Below the pieces are notes generated by a model. The model was not told the DNA's origin. It did no database searches and saw nothing but the letters and a program-made list of their open reading frames with translations. A stretch of 64,000 nt of DNA. Source: Areca catechu. Lineage: Eukaryota; Streptophyta; Magnoliopsida; Arecales; Arecaceae. Numbering within the stretch: position 1 is the first letter of the stretch; each line of letters starts with the position of its first letter. The stretch covers positions 7,153,501 through 7,217,500 of the forward strand of contig CM038046.1 in assembly GCA_021397845.1 (NCBI GenBank), given 5' to 3'. The position numbers and the translations under genes are program-made. Positions 21,299 to 32,750 of this stretch are shown piece after piece.

Positions 21299-22026
21299 CA
21301 ATTATTTTTGACGATTCTTATTTTTCATAGAAAGACGTTTCTCTTTTTTTCATGGAGGGCAGTGGTTAACATAGGAATGGAAAATATTTAAAAAAAGGGA
21401 AAGTGAACTCGAAATAATCTCATTTAACAACTTAAATTTCCTTTTTGCATAAGATAGTGAAATAAGTAATCAAAAAGCCCCCGGGAAAGAAGACAGAAAG
21501 GCGATTGCACTAGAAATCCCTGAAAAAAGAACTCGCAAGAAAATTTCTTTTAAGCATGGAGCAAACAAGAGTTTCGCAATGAAAACTTCTTAAGCATGGG
21601 GTAGAAGGTTCTAACTTTTAAGAAGGGCTGATGGGGATGGTGGATGGGATAGGAAGTTTAATGGTTTTTTTTTTGGTACAGTAAGTTCAATGGTATTTAA
21701 AGAGAAAAGCTGGACCCTTTTTTGTTTCCAGCTGGCTTTATTAGTTTTTTACTAGGGGGGTTGGGATCATGTGAAGTGTAATTAGAATGCGACGGAGAAA
21801 CCACCAAAGGAAGAGAGGCTGGAGAACAGGCTAGTAACAATAATGATTTCATTTGAGAAAAGCCCGCTCTTGTACAAGGTTAAAGTAATCATTTTTGTAA
21901 CAAAACAAAAGGATCATTCTTGTGCACAACTTTCACAGTTACATTATCGACAATCACCATGATGATTACAATCAGCAAGCCTTCATTTGAAATGGCAAAA
22001 AAGACGCCAAACTAAAATATGTCTCT
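21299..22026. other. Intergenic, no gene
   Basis: AT-rich DNA between the tRNA pseudogene and the 3' end of the receptor kinase gene. It holds one minimal poly(T) insertion (21654-21693). Nothing else recognised. Confidence 0.5.
21654..21693 (-). mobile_element. Minimal LINE-tail insertion with target duplication
   Basis: An 18-bp insert (TTTTTTTTTTGGTACAGT, 21665-21682) lies between AAGTTTAATGG (21654-21664) and AAGTTCAATGG (21683-21693), an 11-bp direct repeat with one mismatch. On the minus strand the insert reads ACTGTACC followed by ten A, close to the CTTTACC-poly(A) end of the LINE at 20994. Confidence 0.55.
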
Positions 22027-22032
22027 TTTATT
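22027..22032 (-). terminator. Candidate poly(A) signal of the receptor-kinase gene
   Basis: AATAAA on the minus strand about 240 bases after the stop codon at 22270. Position is reasonable for a plant 3' UTR, but such words are common in AT-rich DNA. Confidence 0.3.
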
Positions 22033-22269
22033 CATTCCACAAGCAATATCCATACTGGATCCATGACATTCTCCAGAGATATGAACAAGCCCCATCTCTG
22101 CACAGCAAACAAGCTATAACAAACTGCAGCCAGCTCCCTCTATTTCTAGCCTGTACATTTGTCTGACATGCCATTAGATACAAACAGCTAACACACAGTT
22201 TTCAAAAGAACAGAAAAATAAACGAAACAAAAGAATATCTACACACAAATGAGGCTAACTGGTTCAATT

Positions 22270-25200
22270 TCAGTTAGTCTCTGAAGTAATAATCTCGAGC
22301 TCAGCCCACCACAATGGTGACACTTTTGGAGTCGCTCCATCTGGTGGCATTGCCGTGATGTCTCTCAATCGGCTTGCCACCTCTGCCATTGTCGGTTGCT
22401 CATTTGGGTCTGAATTAGTGCAGGATCGCATCACCTCATGCAGTGCACTGACACTTTCCTCATGAAAGGATACAAGGCTTGGATCGATCATATCTTTAAG
22501 GGACTTCTCTCCATTTAAATAACATGAAGCCCAGTATTCTAGTGAGCCATCCTCAGAAAATGGAAGTCTGCCAGATAATATCTCCAACAGTATTATACCA
22601 AATCTGTACACGATGCTCTTTTGGTCTGGCAATGGTGCCAAGGGACCAAAATTTCCAGGTACTGGCTTGGTTCCCTTTGCTTCATTCCAAAATTCAAGAT
22701 CCGAGATCTTGACAGCATAATCATCGGTAAGATAGATGGTAGTTGAGTCCAGATTTCTCAGAATGAAAGCGGGATCAAGCTGATGCATGTGCTCGAGACA
22801 GTATGCTATTCCCATGGCAACCCTTAGCCGCATGGCCCAGTCCAAATGCTCTGCTTCTTTAACTGCAAAGGTCACCAAGATACAACATCAGGCCAAGCCT
22901 CCAAATAACTGGAAAAAAAGGATCTTCAGGGTACATTAAATATGTGCAATTATCAAAGATTCTTCAATTGGAGTTTTGGATCCCTTCAATTGGAGTTTTT
23001 GATTCATGCAACGAATCATGTCCCTTGCAGCTATCATATGGGCTGCAAAGCGTCCAACACATAAATACTAGCTTAGTGATCAGGTTTGTCAGAGAAAATG
23101 AGGTCAGCTAGAAGGCATTGTTATTATATTCCATGCCAGTATACCAATTACCTAAGTTTTAGGTTCATCAGATATAGTTATCATTCGTGACTTGTTAGAA
23201 CGGCCATGCTTCTTATTTCATATCAGACACTATTGCGGTTGCACTCTTGAGTAGATATCAAAATTTAAAACAAAGAGTCATTTCATTGTAGAAGACAAGG
23301 TTAGCATGAAATACAGCAATAAAGTATTCTTGGTGAATTTACTGTCTCACTAAGCTGGTGATAAGATCTTGAAATGCATCATAAATTGATATCATGAGTC
23401 ATGCTAGAATGGCCCCGTATGATACTTACAATCCAAATCAGAGAGTTACATGTGTGATACAATTCAGGTAGTAGAGAACTATTAAAACAATAGGAAGAAA
23501 AATAATTACTTATCGTATTCCATTTTAGTATAGGTTATGGTTAAACAAAATACTTACTATGCAGATGCTCGAACAGTGTTCCATTTGGAGCATACTCAAA
23601 CACCATCATCCTGGTGAAAGGCTGTCCTTCTTCACAAAACCCAAGCAAGTTCACAAAATTCTTGTGATTCACTTTTGACAAGGTCATGATCTGAACTCAC
23701 AAACAACTCCCAGTGTTTCAGGAACATATGCCAAGTTTAAAGAGTTTGTGCAAGGAAAAAAATGTCAGTTGTAGTTTACCTTCTTCCTGAATTGGGACTC
23801 CGATTGTTTTGACCAATCCTTTGCAGATGTAATTGCACTAGATATCACTGCTATTTCAACTCCACTTGACAATGTTCCTTTGTATAACATGCAATCTGGT
23901 AAAGAGCCAATTATATTGCTGAAGCCTTCACAAGCTGTTTCCAGTTCTTCTCGTTTAAGTTTTGGTACACCTGCAATGCAAGCAAATATGGTAACTCAAC
24001 AAAATTGCAAGCGAAGATAAACTAATATCAAATGTACAGTCTGAAGGGAAGCAAACCTGTCACAAATGCTTTCTGCAACTGCCCGCTTAAGCCTGTTGCC
24101 CAAGGTTTGACAGTGACAACCTTGTTGACTCGGCAGCAAAGAACATACACTACAGATATTGCAAGGAGAAAAGAAACTGCTCCTGCTATCGGCACATAAA
24201 TGGTCCAGGAAATTGCATGTTTTACTGTGTATACTGCAGTTGATGGTGAAGGACTCACAGAGGGAGAGGGATTTGGAACAGAGCTAGAAGGTATTGCAGC
24301 ATCAAAGTTGCGCTGATGCTGTGGTATGGAGGATGGTGGCTCAATCATTGGTGAAGGTGAAGGTGCAAGTGTTGGAAATTGACTAAATGGAGATGGTGGA
24401 AAGGAAATTGAAGGATTTAATGTCAATGGTGATGGTGAAATTCCTTGTGGGTAGGATGGGGGGAAGAAAGATGACATGAATGGTGGCAACTGCTGCTTTG
24501 AAGACACAGCAGATGGTGCTGATGCTGGTGAAGCAAGATCTTTTGCTGGATTCTGTCCATCTTTACGCTGTCTGCCTTCATGTGCTGGTGCTGGTGTTGG
24601 TGAACTGAAAACTTTCAGCGGATTTTCTCCATTTTTATATTGTTTTTCTCTGTCTTTGCTGCCTATCTGCTGAAGTCTCCGCACAGAGGCATTCTGAACA
24701 TTCCTGTTACAGATGATACCAGCATCAAGAAAGTCAGCAGGGAAAAGTATAAGAAGTTAGAGAAAGTCTGCTGTTACTCGTTTCTTTTTAACTAACAGAA
24801 ATTACATTTCATTACGAAATGGTATGCAAGAAAGTTGTTTATTCCTTGAATCTTTCCATGTCAATACAATATCTGGATCATACAAAAACTATACAGAAGA
24901 AGATTGCCCATGGGAACTTTACACTCATGAAGAGAAACAGGAAAAAGCCCTGAACAAGGTCAGTATAATAGAATAATATTTGAATGTTCAAAATTTTATG
25001 TCTAGGCAACCTCAACAACTACTTATCATGAAGCCAAATGCCCACAAAAAGAAAGAATTAAAAAAAAGGATCTCCTATAGTCCTAACAGACAAAATTCAG
25101 ACCTCTAGTTGAAACAATTATCTACAAGAGCTATCATCAAGAGACAGGCTCCATCCAAGAGTAAAGTTTATAATTTTAAAAGTTCTGGAAAACATTACTA

Positions 25201-27042
25201 GCCTAGAGATTCATATTGTACTTAAGTTTTATAGAAGTCATGGTATTGCTAAATTTCTCTACATGATTGAACAATAAATAGGATGTTCTTCTTGTCTCCC
25301 AGACAATAGCTTGTTATTTTTACTATTTAAAGCAAGGTTTTAAGTCCCGGTTATCCCATCTTATTTCTGTGAGAAAACAAGAGTTGGAAGGGCTTGAGAA
25401 TTTAAAACCCATCCATGTAAGGAGAAAAGAAGAAAAAGGAAAGGAAAGATGACGAAAAGGGAAAAGTCAAAGAAAGGAGGAAAGAAAGAAAGGAAGGGAA
25501 AAGATAATAAAAGAAAAGAAAGAAGAAAGGATAAACAAAGAAGAAAAAGAAAATGAAAGAAAAGAAGGAAGAAAGGAAAGACAAAGAAGAAAAATTAAAA
25601 AAGGACAAGATTAAAAAATGAAAAAAAAGAAAGGAAGGTAGAAGAAAAAGAAAAAAAGGAATGAAGAAAAGAAGGAAGAAAAAAAAGAAGCGGAGAGAGG
25701 TAGAGGATATCTATTCAAATGTATGACCAAGACCACTATCGGGATGGGGCATGACAATAGAACATCATGTTTCATAGAGAAACTGGTACATCCCCATCCC
25801 ATAAGATTCAGAACCTTGATTTAAAGTACTTTATTATTTAAAGTTTACTAAGAAAAATAGGACCGCAGAAAGTTTGGAAGAAAAGGGGAATGAACTGAAT
25901 GAGGCTTTTAGAAAACACTATGGACACTTCATCTTTAGCAGTACCATCAAACAATCATGGCTAAAAAAACCACATCATGAACATGCCAATGCCAGATCCA
26001 TTTCAACTCGGCCAATAAATCAATTGACAATTCCAGCACCATCTTTGGACATTCAAAGTCAAATAAGCTAAACTCTCAAATGATGGGTTATGCCACTTCA
26101 ATGGCTTGAATTGATTTGACCAGAAACCTTCCCAGTCTACTAGAAAATTTAGGTCAGTTATACATTTGCAATCTATAAGACACAATAATATGAGCCAATG
26201 AAGTTTTTAAGTAACAGATAATTACTAACACCAACAGCAATATTGATAGCCCAATCCTAGTTATCTCCACATCACATAAATCGGTGATGAATGAAAGCAT
26301 ACAAAATCTATGTCAATGCATGGATTCTTTTTAAATATTATACCTTGTAATAGATCCTCTGTTCGAGGATAAGAGGTTTTCGTCTGTTTGAAGCTTAGGA
26401 AGAATATTAAGCTCAAGGAATTTTCCTGGTATGCTATGTATAAACCTGTTGCTTCTGAGAATACTGTACAAAATAAAAGGAATGAAATTAGTGAAACTTA
26501 TCACTACCAAGAATACAGAAATTTCGTTAATTTTGTTGCAACTTACAGGATTTTCAAGGACAAAATTTTGCTAAGATCAGATGGAAGTGGTCCACTCAGA
26601 TTATTGTGTCTCAAGTCCAATACCTCCAAATTTTGCAATTGTGCTACCTCTCTGGGGATGATTCCAGAAAATGAATTGTTGCGTAAAATACTGCAGGGTA
26701 AGAAATAAGTTAATACAATAACATCATAAGTTAGAAAATGGAAAATTATAGTTCTTCAAAAATGCACGGAAAGATTCCATTTCTTCTAATTGTAGAAATA
26801 TCAAAAAATAGAAGACTAGAACAAACATAAAGTAGGACAAACTTTCAATATCCAAGTGAATTTTTCACTTCCAAAAGAAAAGTAACTCTAATGATGACAT
26901 ATTAGTTCCCTTATCCCAATATCATCAATTATAAAATGAGATAAATTAGATTAACATAATACATATAAATCCATGCATTAATGCATACCCACAAGCATAT
27001 TTATAACAATATACATATTCAAACATAATATGTATCAAGAAA

Positions 27043-27074
<32 letters not shown>

Positions 27075-30000
27075 TTATATCCAAGTGAATTTTTCACTTC
27101 CAAAACAAAAGTAACTCTACTGATGACATATTAGTTCCATTATCCCAATATAATCAATTATAAGATAAGACAAATTAGATTAACATAAATACATATAAAT
27201 CCATGCATTAATGCATGCCTACAAGCATATTTATAACAATATACATATACAAACATAATATGTATCAAGAGAATATATATATATATTTATGAGTCCAATT
27301 ATATTGTAGGATGCCATTCTAAGCATAAAAAGGGCGATAAGGCTGCTCATGTAACAGCATATCTCATAGTTATATCATGCCATAATTCTTCATAGTAAAA
27401 GCAGTATCATAAAAAAAGGTGTGGTTCTTACCTAATCCCTATCTTGGATGAAAAAACTAGTAAGTATAAAAAAAATTTATCAGATGGACCCATCTCTGTT
27501 AGGCCAAATCTAATAAGGTGGCAGAGATGTATCAACAAGAGTTAACACTGAAATTGTGTTATATGTGGATATCATTTGCACCTTTTTGATAGTACAAATA
27601 TTTCTCTCTCATATGCTTCAAAATTCAAATGAAGGTTTGCCATATCAGTTGGTACCGATGCATACCAACCATATCATATACTATTGGTACCAAATAGGTA
27701 TGCGATATGGAGGGGCATATTGAAACTTGGAATGCCAAACTGGGTACCATACTAGATGTATCGACACTATAATAGAATGATATCGGTATGGGATCTAATA
27801 CGAAGACAGTGAACTTTGCTTCAAAATAAAATTATGAGCATGATATAAACAATATCAGAATGGAAAGTCCATTTTAAGATATGCTTTTGAAGAAATAGTT
27901 AGATGCTACCATTTTTTTGTTACGGATCATAGATGCTACAGGAAAGCTTCACCTTACAAATTGATGCAAAAGGCAAAAAAGTACTAACAAGATTTTACAC
28001 AAGAGAATGAGGATTGTGGCAAGCAAGTCATGAGTTCAGAAGTACTCACAGAAACTTCATGTGAAAGAGCTTCCCAAGTTCAGGTGCAAGTGTTCCCTTG
28101 AGACCAAGGTCTTCCAAATTCCTGATTAAAAAAAGAAAAATGAATGTAGAAACAAAAAAGCTTTAATAGGTAGAATGACTATTTTATGTTACTCGCAAGT
28201 GTAGGAGACTATGTGATGATGGAGGGATACGTCCACTCTAGAAGTTCCAACAACGCATTTCAAAGCGCCCATCACAAATCATAAAAAAAGATATATGTTG
28301 AGAACAGCAAAACAACTCCTACAAGTAGGAATCAAATCACCAAAGTAAGAACAAAATACATAAATATCAATAAATATATTATACATACATAGAGGTAGAC
28401 TTGGTTACACTCAAGTGGATCACCAAAGTAAGAATCAAATATATGTTATACATACATACACAATGATGAGAGCCCCATATTGATAATCCGAGCTATTGGA
28501 CATGATCTATTATCTCTAAACTACGCATACAACAAAAATTATAAGCTTTGGAGATCTCCATCTTGTGCATCAAATTGTCAAAATATCATTTATAGTTTTG
28601 TTTATTTAAATTATCTATTTTTTGACTACTTGATGCATAGGCTAGGAGTCTCCAAAGCACATGATTTTTTTTATATAAGCAATTTAGAGAGAGTACATCA
28701 CATCCAACAATTTGGACCATTGATGTGGGATCCTCATCGTCCAATTTAGATTTGAGTGGAGATCCACTTTGGTGTAGCCACATCTACCACTATGTGTATG
28801 TACGTATGTATATGTATTCTATGTTAAGTTCCCTATGGCAGAGAGTTGAGACAAGCAAGAAAAGAAAGAGACAAAAATAATGAGAAAAGAAAGGGAAAAA
28901 AAAAGAAAAAGAAGGAATGGGCAAGAAGAAAAAGGGAGGTGATGGCTGCAACCTTCCACTGACCTTTCTCTCCCTCTTAACCAGCTAACTCAAAGTCCTT
29001 TTCTTTCTTATTTCATTCACAGCTGTCAACCAAGTGTCATATGTAGCTGTTATACATGATTAAGGTCTTGCAAGGTTATAAACTTAGGATATGAAGCTGG
29101 TCTAAGTCAGTTCTGATAAACATTGATAGAAAATGGTAGTTCTTTTATTCTCAAACACCTTTTCCCTCTTTTTTGGTTTATTGGGTAAGATCAACCTGGA
29201 CCTTGAGGTTTTGCCTTCAGAAACCTGGATTTGCTCTCTTCACAAGTTTTCAGCATTGATCTGAATTATCTTCACAAACAAATACATATAGCAGATGTGA
29301 TATTGATTTCAGATCCTATATTGCAGATATGGTAAACCCAGATCAGATCTACATCAACAGCTTTGCTTTATAAAGAAGTTCAAAATGAAGGTTGTTTTCA
29401 TTTGGTTGGAGAGCACATAAAGTAAAGTGACGCAAGGAGTAATTGGTAAGCATTACAAAAGGAAGACAAACCAAAAGGTTAGGTTGAATTCATTACAATC
29501 AGACAAGTCTTCATAGTGTAAATCTAAAGCCATTCTCTTTTTATACTTATCCTATATGTAATCAAGTAATAATTCTCAAGAGCTTCCCAGGCGTATATTT
29601 TATTTGAATATGACATAATGTTTTCTGATGAAGTTGCAATGGAAGAAGAAAAGGAAGCGCAAATCCTATCAAAATAGATAGCCATGAAACATCACGGTTT
29701 CTTAATTTCATGATCCTCAAGTATAAGATAAAAATATGGATAGGGTTCCCATATCTAATTTACATGGTTTAATATGATGAAGAGAAGTGCTTTCTCGTTC
29801 TTGAAAGCCACGACTTTAAGGCTCAAAGGCAGCACAAATTAGAGAGCCAAGAATCAATAAGGACCGGATAAGCATCTGAAACAATGATCTAAGGAGGCCC
29901 CACTAGGATAGGGGCTCAGATCTGTATAACAGGATCAGGAAAGATGATATGCCACTAAACATTTGCTATTCAGACCAATTCCGCATAATTTTAACTAGAG

Positions 30001-30876
30001 AAGAGGCATCATTGTCGATACCTAATGGAATTGCAGAGAAGCCACTAAAGAGTGACATCACATAATGGACGTCGGTTCAGAGTGCAATGTTCTGTCACTA
30101 TCCCACAATTAAAGGGCCTGAGCCTAGTGCATCTTTAACACCCATTTACCTTCATAATATTGGTTTTAGAATTCAAATCTGAATTCTTGTGTAAATATAT
30201 GACAGATTTACTGGATTCAAATTGCTCCATGCCCAAAAACAATGATTTTTGAGTACTGCCTCAATCTGTTTGATTGGCCATGTCACCCAGTATAGTTCTT
30301 ACAAGGGGCTTGAATTCTTTGCAAGATAATCTTAGCTATTGTAACAAACAAAACTATCCCAGAGAAAAGCTCTCAATGCCCCTCAGCAACCTAACGCACA
30401 AAAATCCTGCTACTTGAGGGGAAAAGAGCCACCAACATTTCCATCCCAAATCCTTCTAACATCAATTAAATCCGGAAAAAGATAATCACATAAGTAAAAC
30501 AAGAAGACAACAGATCAAAACAAAGAAAACAAGCAATTGTTCAAGGAAAAGCATTACTCACAGAGCCACTACTCTTCCACTGGAACACCGAACCCCAAAC
30601 CAAAAGCAAGGATCGCCCCGGCCCTCTCCATTCCAGTCCGCCAGAGCTCCATATGGATCCAACTCCACCTTCTCTCTAAACCTCAACAGCGCCCTCCCTA
30701 CAATCAAAACATAAAGAAACAAATCAAATGACCAAGTTTAAACAATAAACCCCATCCCATCAAACAATCCCAACTACACCTTCATCATTGATCGAAGCGC
30801 AGAGATCGAGCGTTGACCACGCCAACAACACCACCAGCAGCAACGACTTCATTCCAAGTCTTCTCCACCTCTCCAT
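22270..30876 (-). CDS. LRR receptor-like pseudokinase, MRH1/MDIS1 family (nine coding exons)
   Basis: Single-pass plasma-membrane receptor-like protein; Arabidopsis relatives (MRH1, MDIS1) act in root-hair and pollen-tube tip growth. Minus-strand exons: 30876-30780, 30697-30562, 28121-28050, 26690-26547, 26463-26344, 24703-24057, 23970-23780, 23690-23558, 22862-22270. All junctions are GT-AG and phases agree, giving 711 codons including stop. Order: signal peptide (MKSLLLVVLLAWSTLDLCAS), LRR N-cap (DWNG...DPCFWFGVRC), about three LRRs, a long Pro/Ser-rich stretch, a membrane helix (YVPIAGAVSFLLAISVVYVL), then a kinase-like domain ending SPLWWAELEI, a family signature. The ATP-binding Lys is absent (EIAVISSAI), the catalytic loop reads LRNLDSTT instead of HRDLK, and DFG is DLE, so it should be catalytically inactive, as described for this family. 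Intron 2 (28122-30561) is the largest. Confidence 0.92.
25417..25705 (+). repeat. Purine-only tract in intron 5
   Basis: About 290 bp in which the + strand is almost entirely GAAAG/GGAAA/AAGAA words. On the coding (minus) strand this is a pyrimidine tract in the intron between 26344 and 24703. Antisense Phe/Ser/Leu open frames here are artefacts. Confidence 0.85.
26848..27290 (+). repeat. Tandem duplication (about 225 bp x 2) in intron 3
   Basis: The segment starting CCAAGTGAATTTTTCACTTC at about 26851 recurs at about 27080, with both copies sharing ACATATTAGTTCC, ATCCATGCATTAATGCAT and AACATAATATGTATCAAGA. Each copy ends in a dinucleotide run: (CA)n(TA)n at 27043-27073 and (TA)n at 27274-27285. 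A few percent differences separate the copies. Confidence 0.85.
27640..27800 (+). repeat. Dispersed repeat fragment in intron 3
   Basis: Contains GGTACC words around ACCAACCATATCATATAC and later GACACTATAATAGAATGATA. A similar order of words (CATATACCAACACTATAAT, AAGATGATAC, GTACCAAAATAGTGAA) occurs at 53105-53190, so this is an interspersed repeat of unknown class. Confidence 0.45.
27900..27939 (-). mobile_element. Minimal poly(A) insertion with perfect target duplication
   Basis: TAGATGCTAC (27900-27909) is repeated exactly at 27930-27939 and flanks a 20-bp insert, CATTTTTTTGTTACGGATCA. On the minus strand the insert is TGATCCGTAAC followed by seven A and TG. It lies in intron 3 of the receptor gene. 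Confidence 0.55.
28382..28802. mobile_element. Foldback MITE-like element in intron 2
   Basis: The left end TACATACATAGAGGTAGAC...AAGTGGATC matches the reverse complement of the right end GATCCACTTTGG...CTACCACTATGTGTATGTA. The inner arms also pair: translations of the two strands give related peptides (IGHDLLSLNY.YNKNYKLWR against VGCDVLSLNCLYKKNHVLWR). The whole is about 420 bp and nearly palindromic with a short centre near 28600. No transposase is present. I see no clear target duplication, so the superfamily is not assigned. Confidence 0.7.
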
Positions 30877-31224
30877 CTTCGATTTCTTCTCAGAATGTTA
30901 GCATCAGGATCGAATTGGAGCAGATAAATTTCAGCGGAAAATGAGAATATAAGAATTTAAGAGCAGAGAAGGAGACAAGATCGGAGTTCCTGAGGAGGGG
31001 AGGAGGGAGCGCAGGAACGAGAAAGGAGAAAGCCGTGGTGGAGGCGATGGGAAGCATTCAACGCCAAGTACATGCGAGTAATAAATTCCTTTTTGGGCGG
31101 TTTGCTGGGATCAGGTCGTATCTGTCTGACTCTAATCCTTATATCGCTCCGTTTTTGGCCGTAGTCGCTTTCCTTCGTTCGCTCTCGCAAAGAGGTGGAA
31201 GGGGAGTTTCGAGGAGGGCGGGCA

Positions 31225-31275
31225 GTTTCCATCTCGATTTGCTCTCTCTCCCTCTCATATATAATATATCGTATG
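31225..31275 (-). promoter_or_regulatory. Candidate core promoter of the receptor-kinase gene
   Basis: On the minus strand ATATATTATATATGAGAG is followed by a GA-rich stretch (GGGAGAGAGAGC), about 350-400 bases upstream of the start codon. The spacing and order (TATA-like, then CT/GA-rich leader) fit a plant promoter, but this is inference. Confidence 0.35.
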
Positions 31276-31701
31276 ATGTGATGTTTTTGACCAGTGGCTG
31301 GTAAATTATTGTTAAAAAATGAGAATATTTGGCATGGCCGTTGGTGGATGGGTTCGCGTGCGTTTCCAGCAGTAGAAATGATGAAATGGGCAGCAACGAC
31401 GCAATTAGGACATGATTACAGGGAATGGAGGTTGGTATTAAAAAATAAAAAAAAAAAAAAACTAAAAAGTTATCTCCACATCAACCAGTCTTGCCGACAG
31501 TGATGAGTGAAACTATTAGGCTACAGTGTCGTTGGCTGGTAATAAAAGTTGGAGTGAGAGATTATAATGCATCACAGGTGTTAACTGATAAAAATTTGAT
31601 CCGGGATATTTACCATCTCGGTTGAGATTTACAGCTACGACAGGTAGCGTTTTCTTTGGACTAACTTTTGAGATTTTTTTGAAAATCTTTAGGACAGGTT
31701 G
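31276..31701. other. Upstream intergenic DNA
   Basis: No gene. Contains an A-rich run at 31440-31460. Element 2 begins about 430 bases upstream of the candidate TATA box, so this is probably what is left of the upstream regulatory region. Confidence 0.4.
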
Positions 31702-31706
31702 AGTAG
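31702..31706. repeat. Target site duplication, left (AGTAG)
   Basis: AGTAG directly before the 5' LTR of element 2 and again at 41367-41371 directly after its 3' LTR. Confidence 0.85.
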
Positions 31707-32678
31707 TGTTATACTCAACCGGCTTATCATCGAACCAGATCGTCATTCCTGCTGAAGTTCAATCGGACCGCTCTTACAGATATCCGGGTGACTTTCTTCT
31801 TCGAAGGCCAGACAGACGCTCTTTTTCGAAGGTCCGATCGATCCACAGAAATAGAGGCCCGAATGATCAACTTCTTCTGAGGTCCGGTTGACCCGCTCTT
31901 GCTGAAGGCCCGACGGACACACTCCTTCGGAGGTCCGACCGATCTACAGAAGTAGAGATCCGAACGATCGACTTCTACTGAGATCCGGTTGACCCGCTCT
32001 TGCTGAAGGCCCGACGGACGCTCTCCTTCGGAGGTACGACCGACTCACTGAAGTAGAGATCCGAACGACCCACTTCTGCTAAGGTCCAGTTGACCTGCTC
32101 TTGCTGAAGGCCCGACGGACGCTCTCCTTCGGAGGTCCGACCGACCCACTGAAGTAGAGGTCCGAACGATCCACTTCTGCTAAGGTCCGGCTAGCCCACT
32201 CTTGCTGAAGGTCCGACAGACGTTCTCCTTTGAAGGTCCGACTGACCCACTCCAAAAATAGTTCGGTGACTCCAGAAGCCTCTTACAGCAGGTACCAGAA
32301 TTTTGTTACAACAGAACCCTGACACATCAGCACCACTAGTCCATTACTCCCACGAAGTCGTCCTATCTTGGCGCCACGTGGCCACTCTCCAGATTCTCCT
32401 AAGGACATATCGGTCTTTCTTGGCTTCATCCCTAATGGATTTTGGCACTGTTTCACGCCTATATAAGGTAAATCGGGGGACACAGGTAGGGACAAGGACT
32501 CCGCTCCATATACTTATCTCCATTTGATTCCTCCATTTTGTTGCCCTCAAGCTCCCGCTAACATAAGCATCGAAGTATCCTCCGTCGGAACACCACCGGC
32601 CCTTTGAGAATTTTTGCAGAAACCGGAGAGGAGCAGCTACAGCCGACCCAGCCCGATCCGGAAGAAGTTGCAGCAACA
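31707..32678 (+). repeat. 5' LTR of element 2 (972 bp)
   Basis: TGTTATACTCAAC to GCAGCAACA. It contains four copies of a roughly 102-bp repeat (GCTCTTGCTGAAGG at about 31894, 31995, 32097, 32199) and a TATA box TATATAAGG at 32460-32468 that should drive element transcription. Confidence 0.9.
32460..32468 (+). promoter_or_regulatory. LTR TATA box
   Basis: TATATAAGG, conserved at the same place in the 3' LTR (41138-41146), about 210-220 bp before each LTR end. Confidence 0.6.
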
Positions 32679-32698
32679 GATTGGCGCTAGAGGAAGGG
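32679..32698 (+). other. Primer binding site of element 2
   Basis: GATTGGCGCTAGAGGAAGGG directly after the LTR end. The TTGGCGC word is typical of Tat-type primer sites; the exact tRNA cannot be assigned without a search. Confidence 0.65.
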
Positions 32699-32750
32699 CG
32701 ACAATGTTTCCCCTTCTCTAAAAGGAGGAATCCACCCGTTAAGTCAAGCC

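Noticed and set aside
28480..28749. 89-codon + frame and its 65-codon antisense partner as genes
   Set aside because: They are the two arms of a foldback element; the peptides resemble each other because the DNA is an inverted repeat.
30957..31232. Small frames upstream of the receptor-kinase gene
   Set aside because: They overlap the expected 5' UTR and promoter; no homology recognised.
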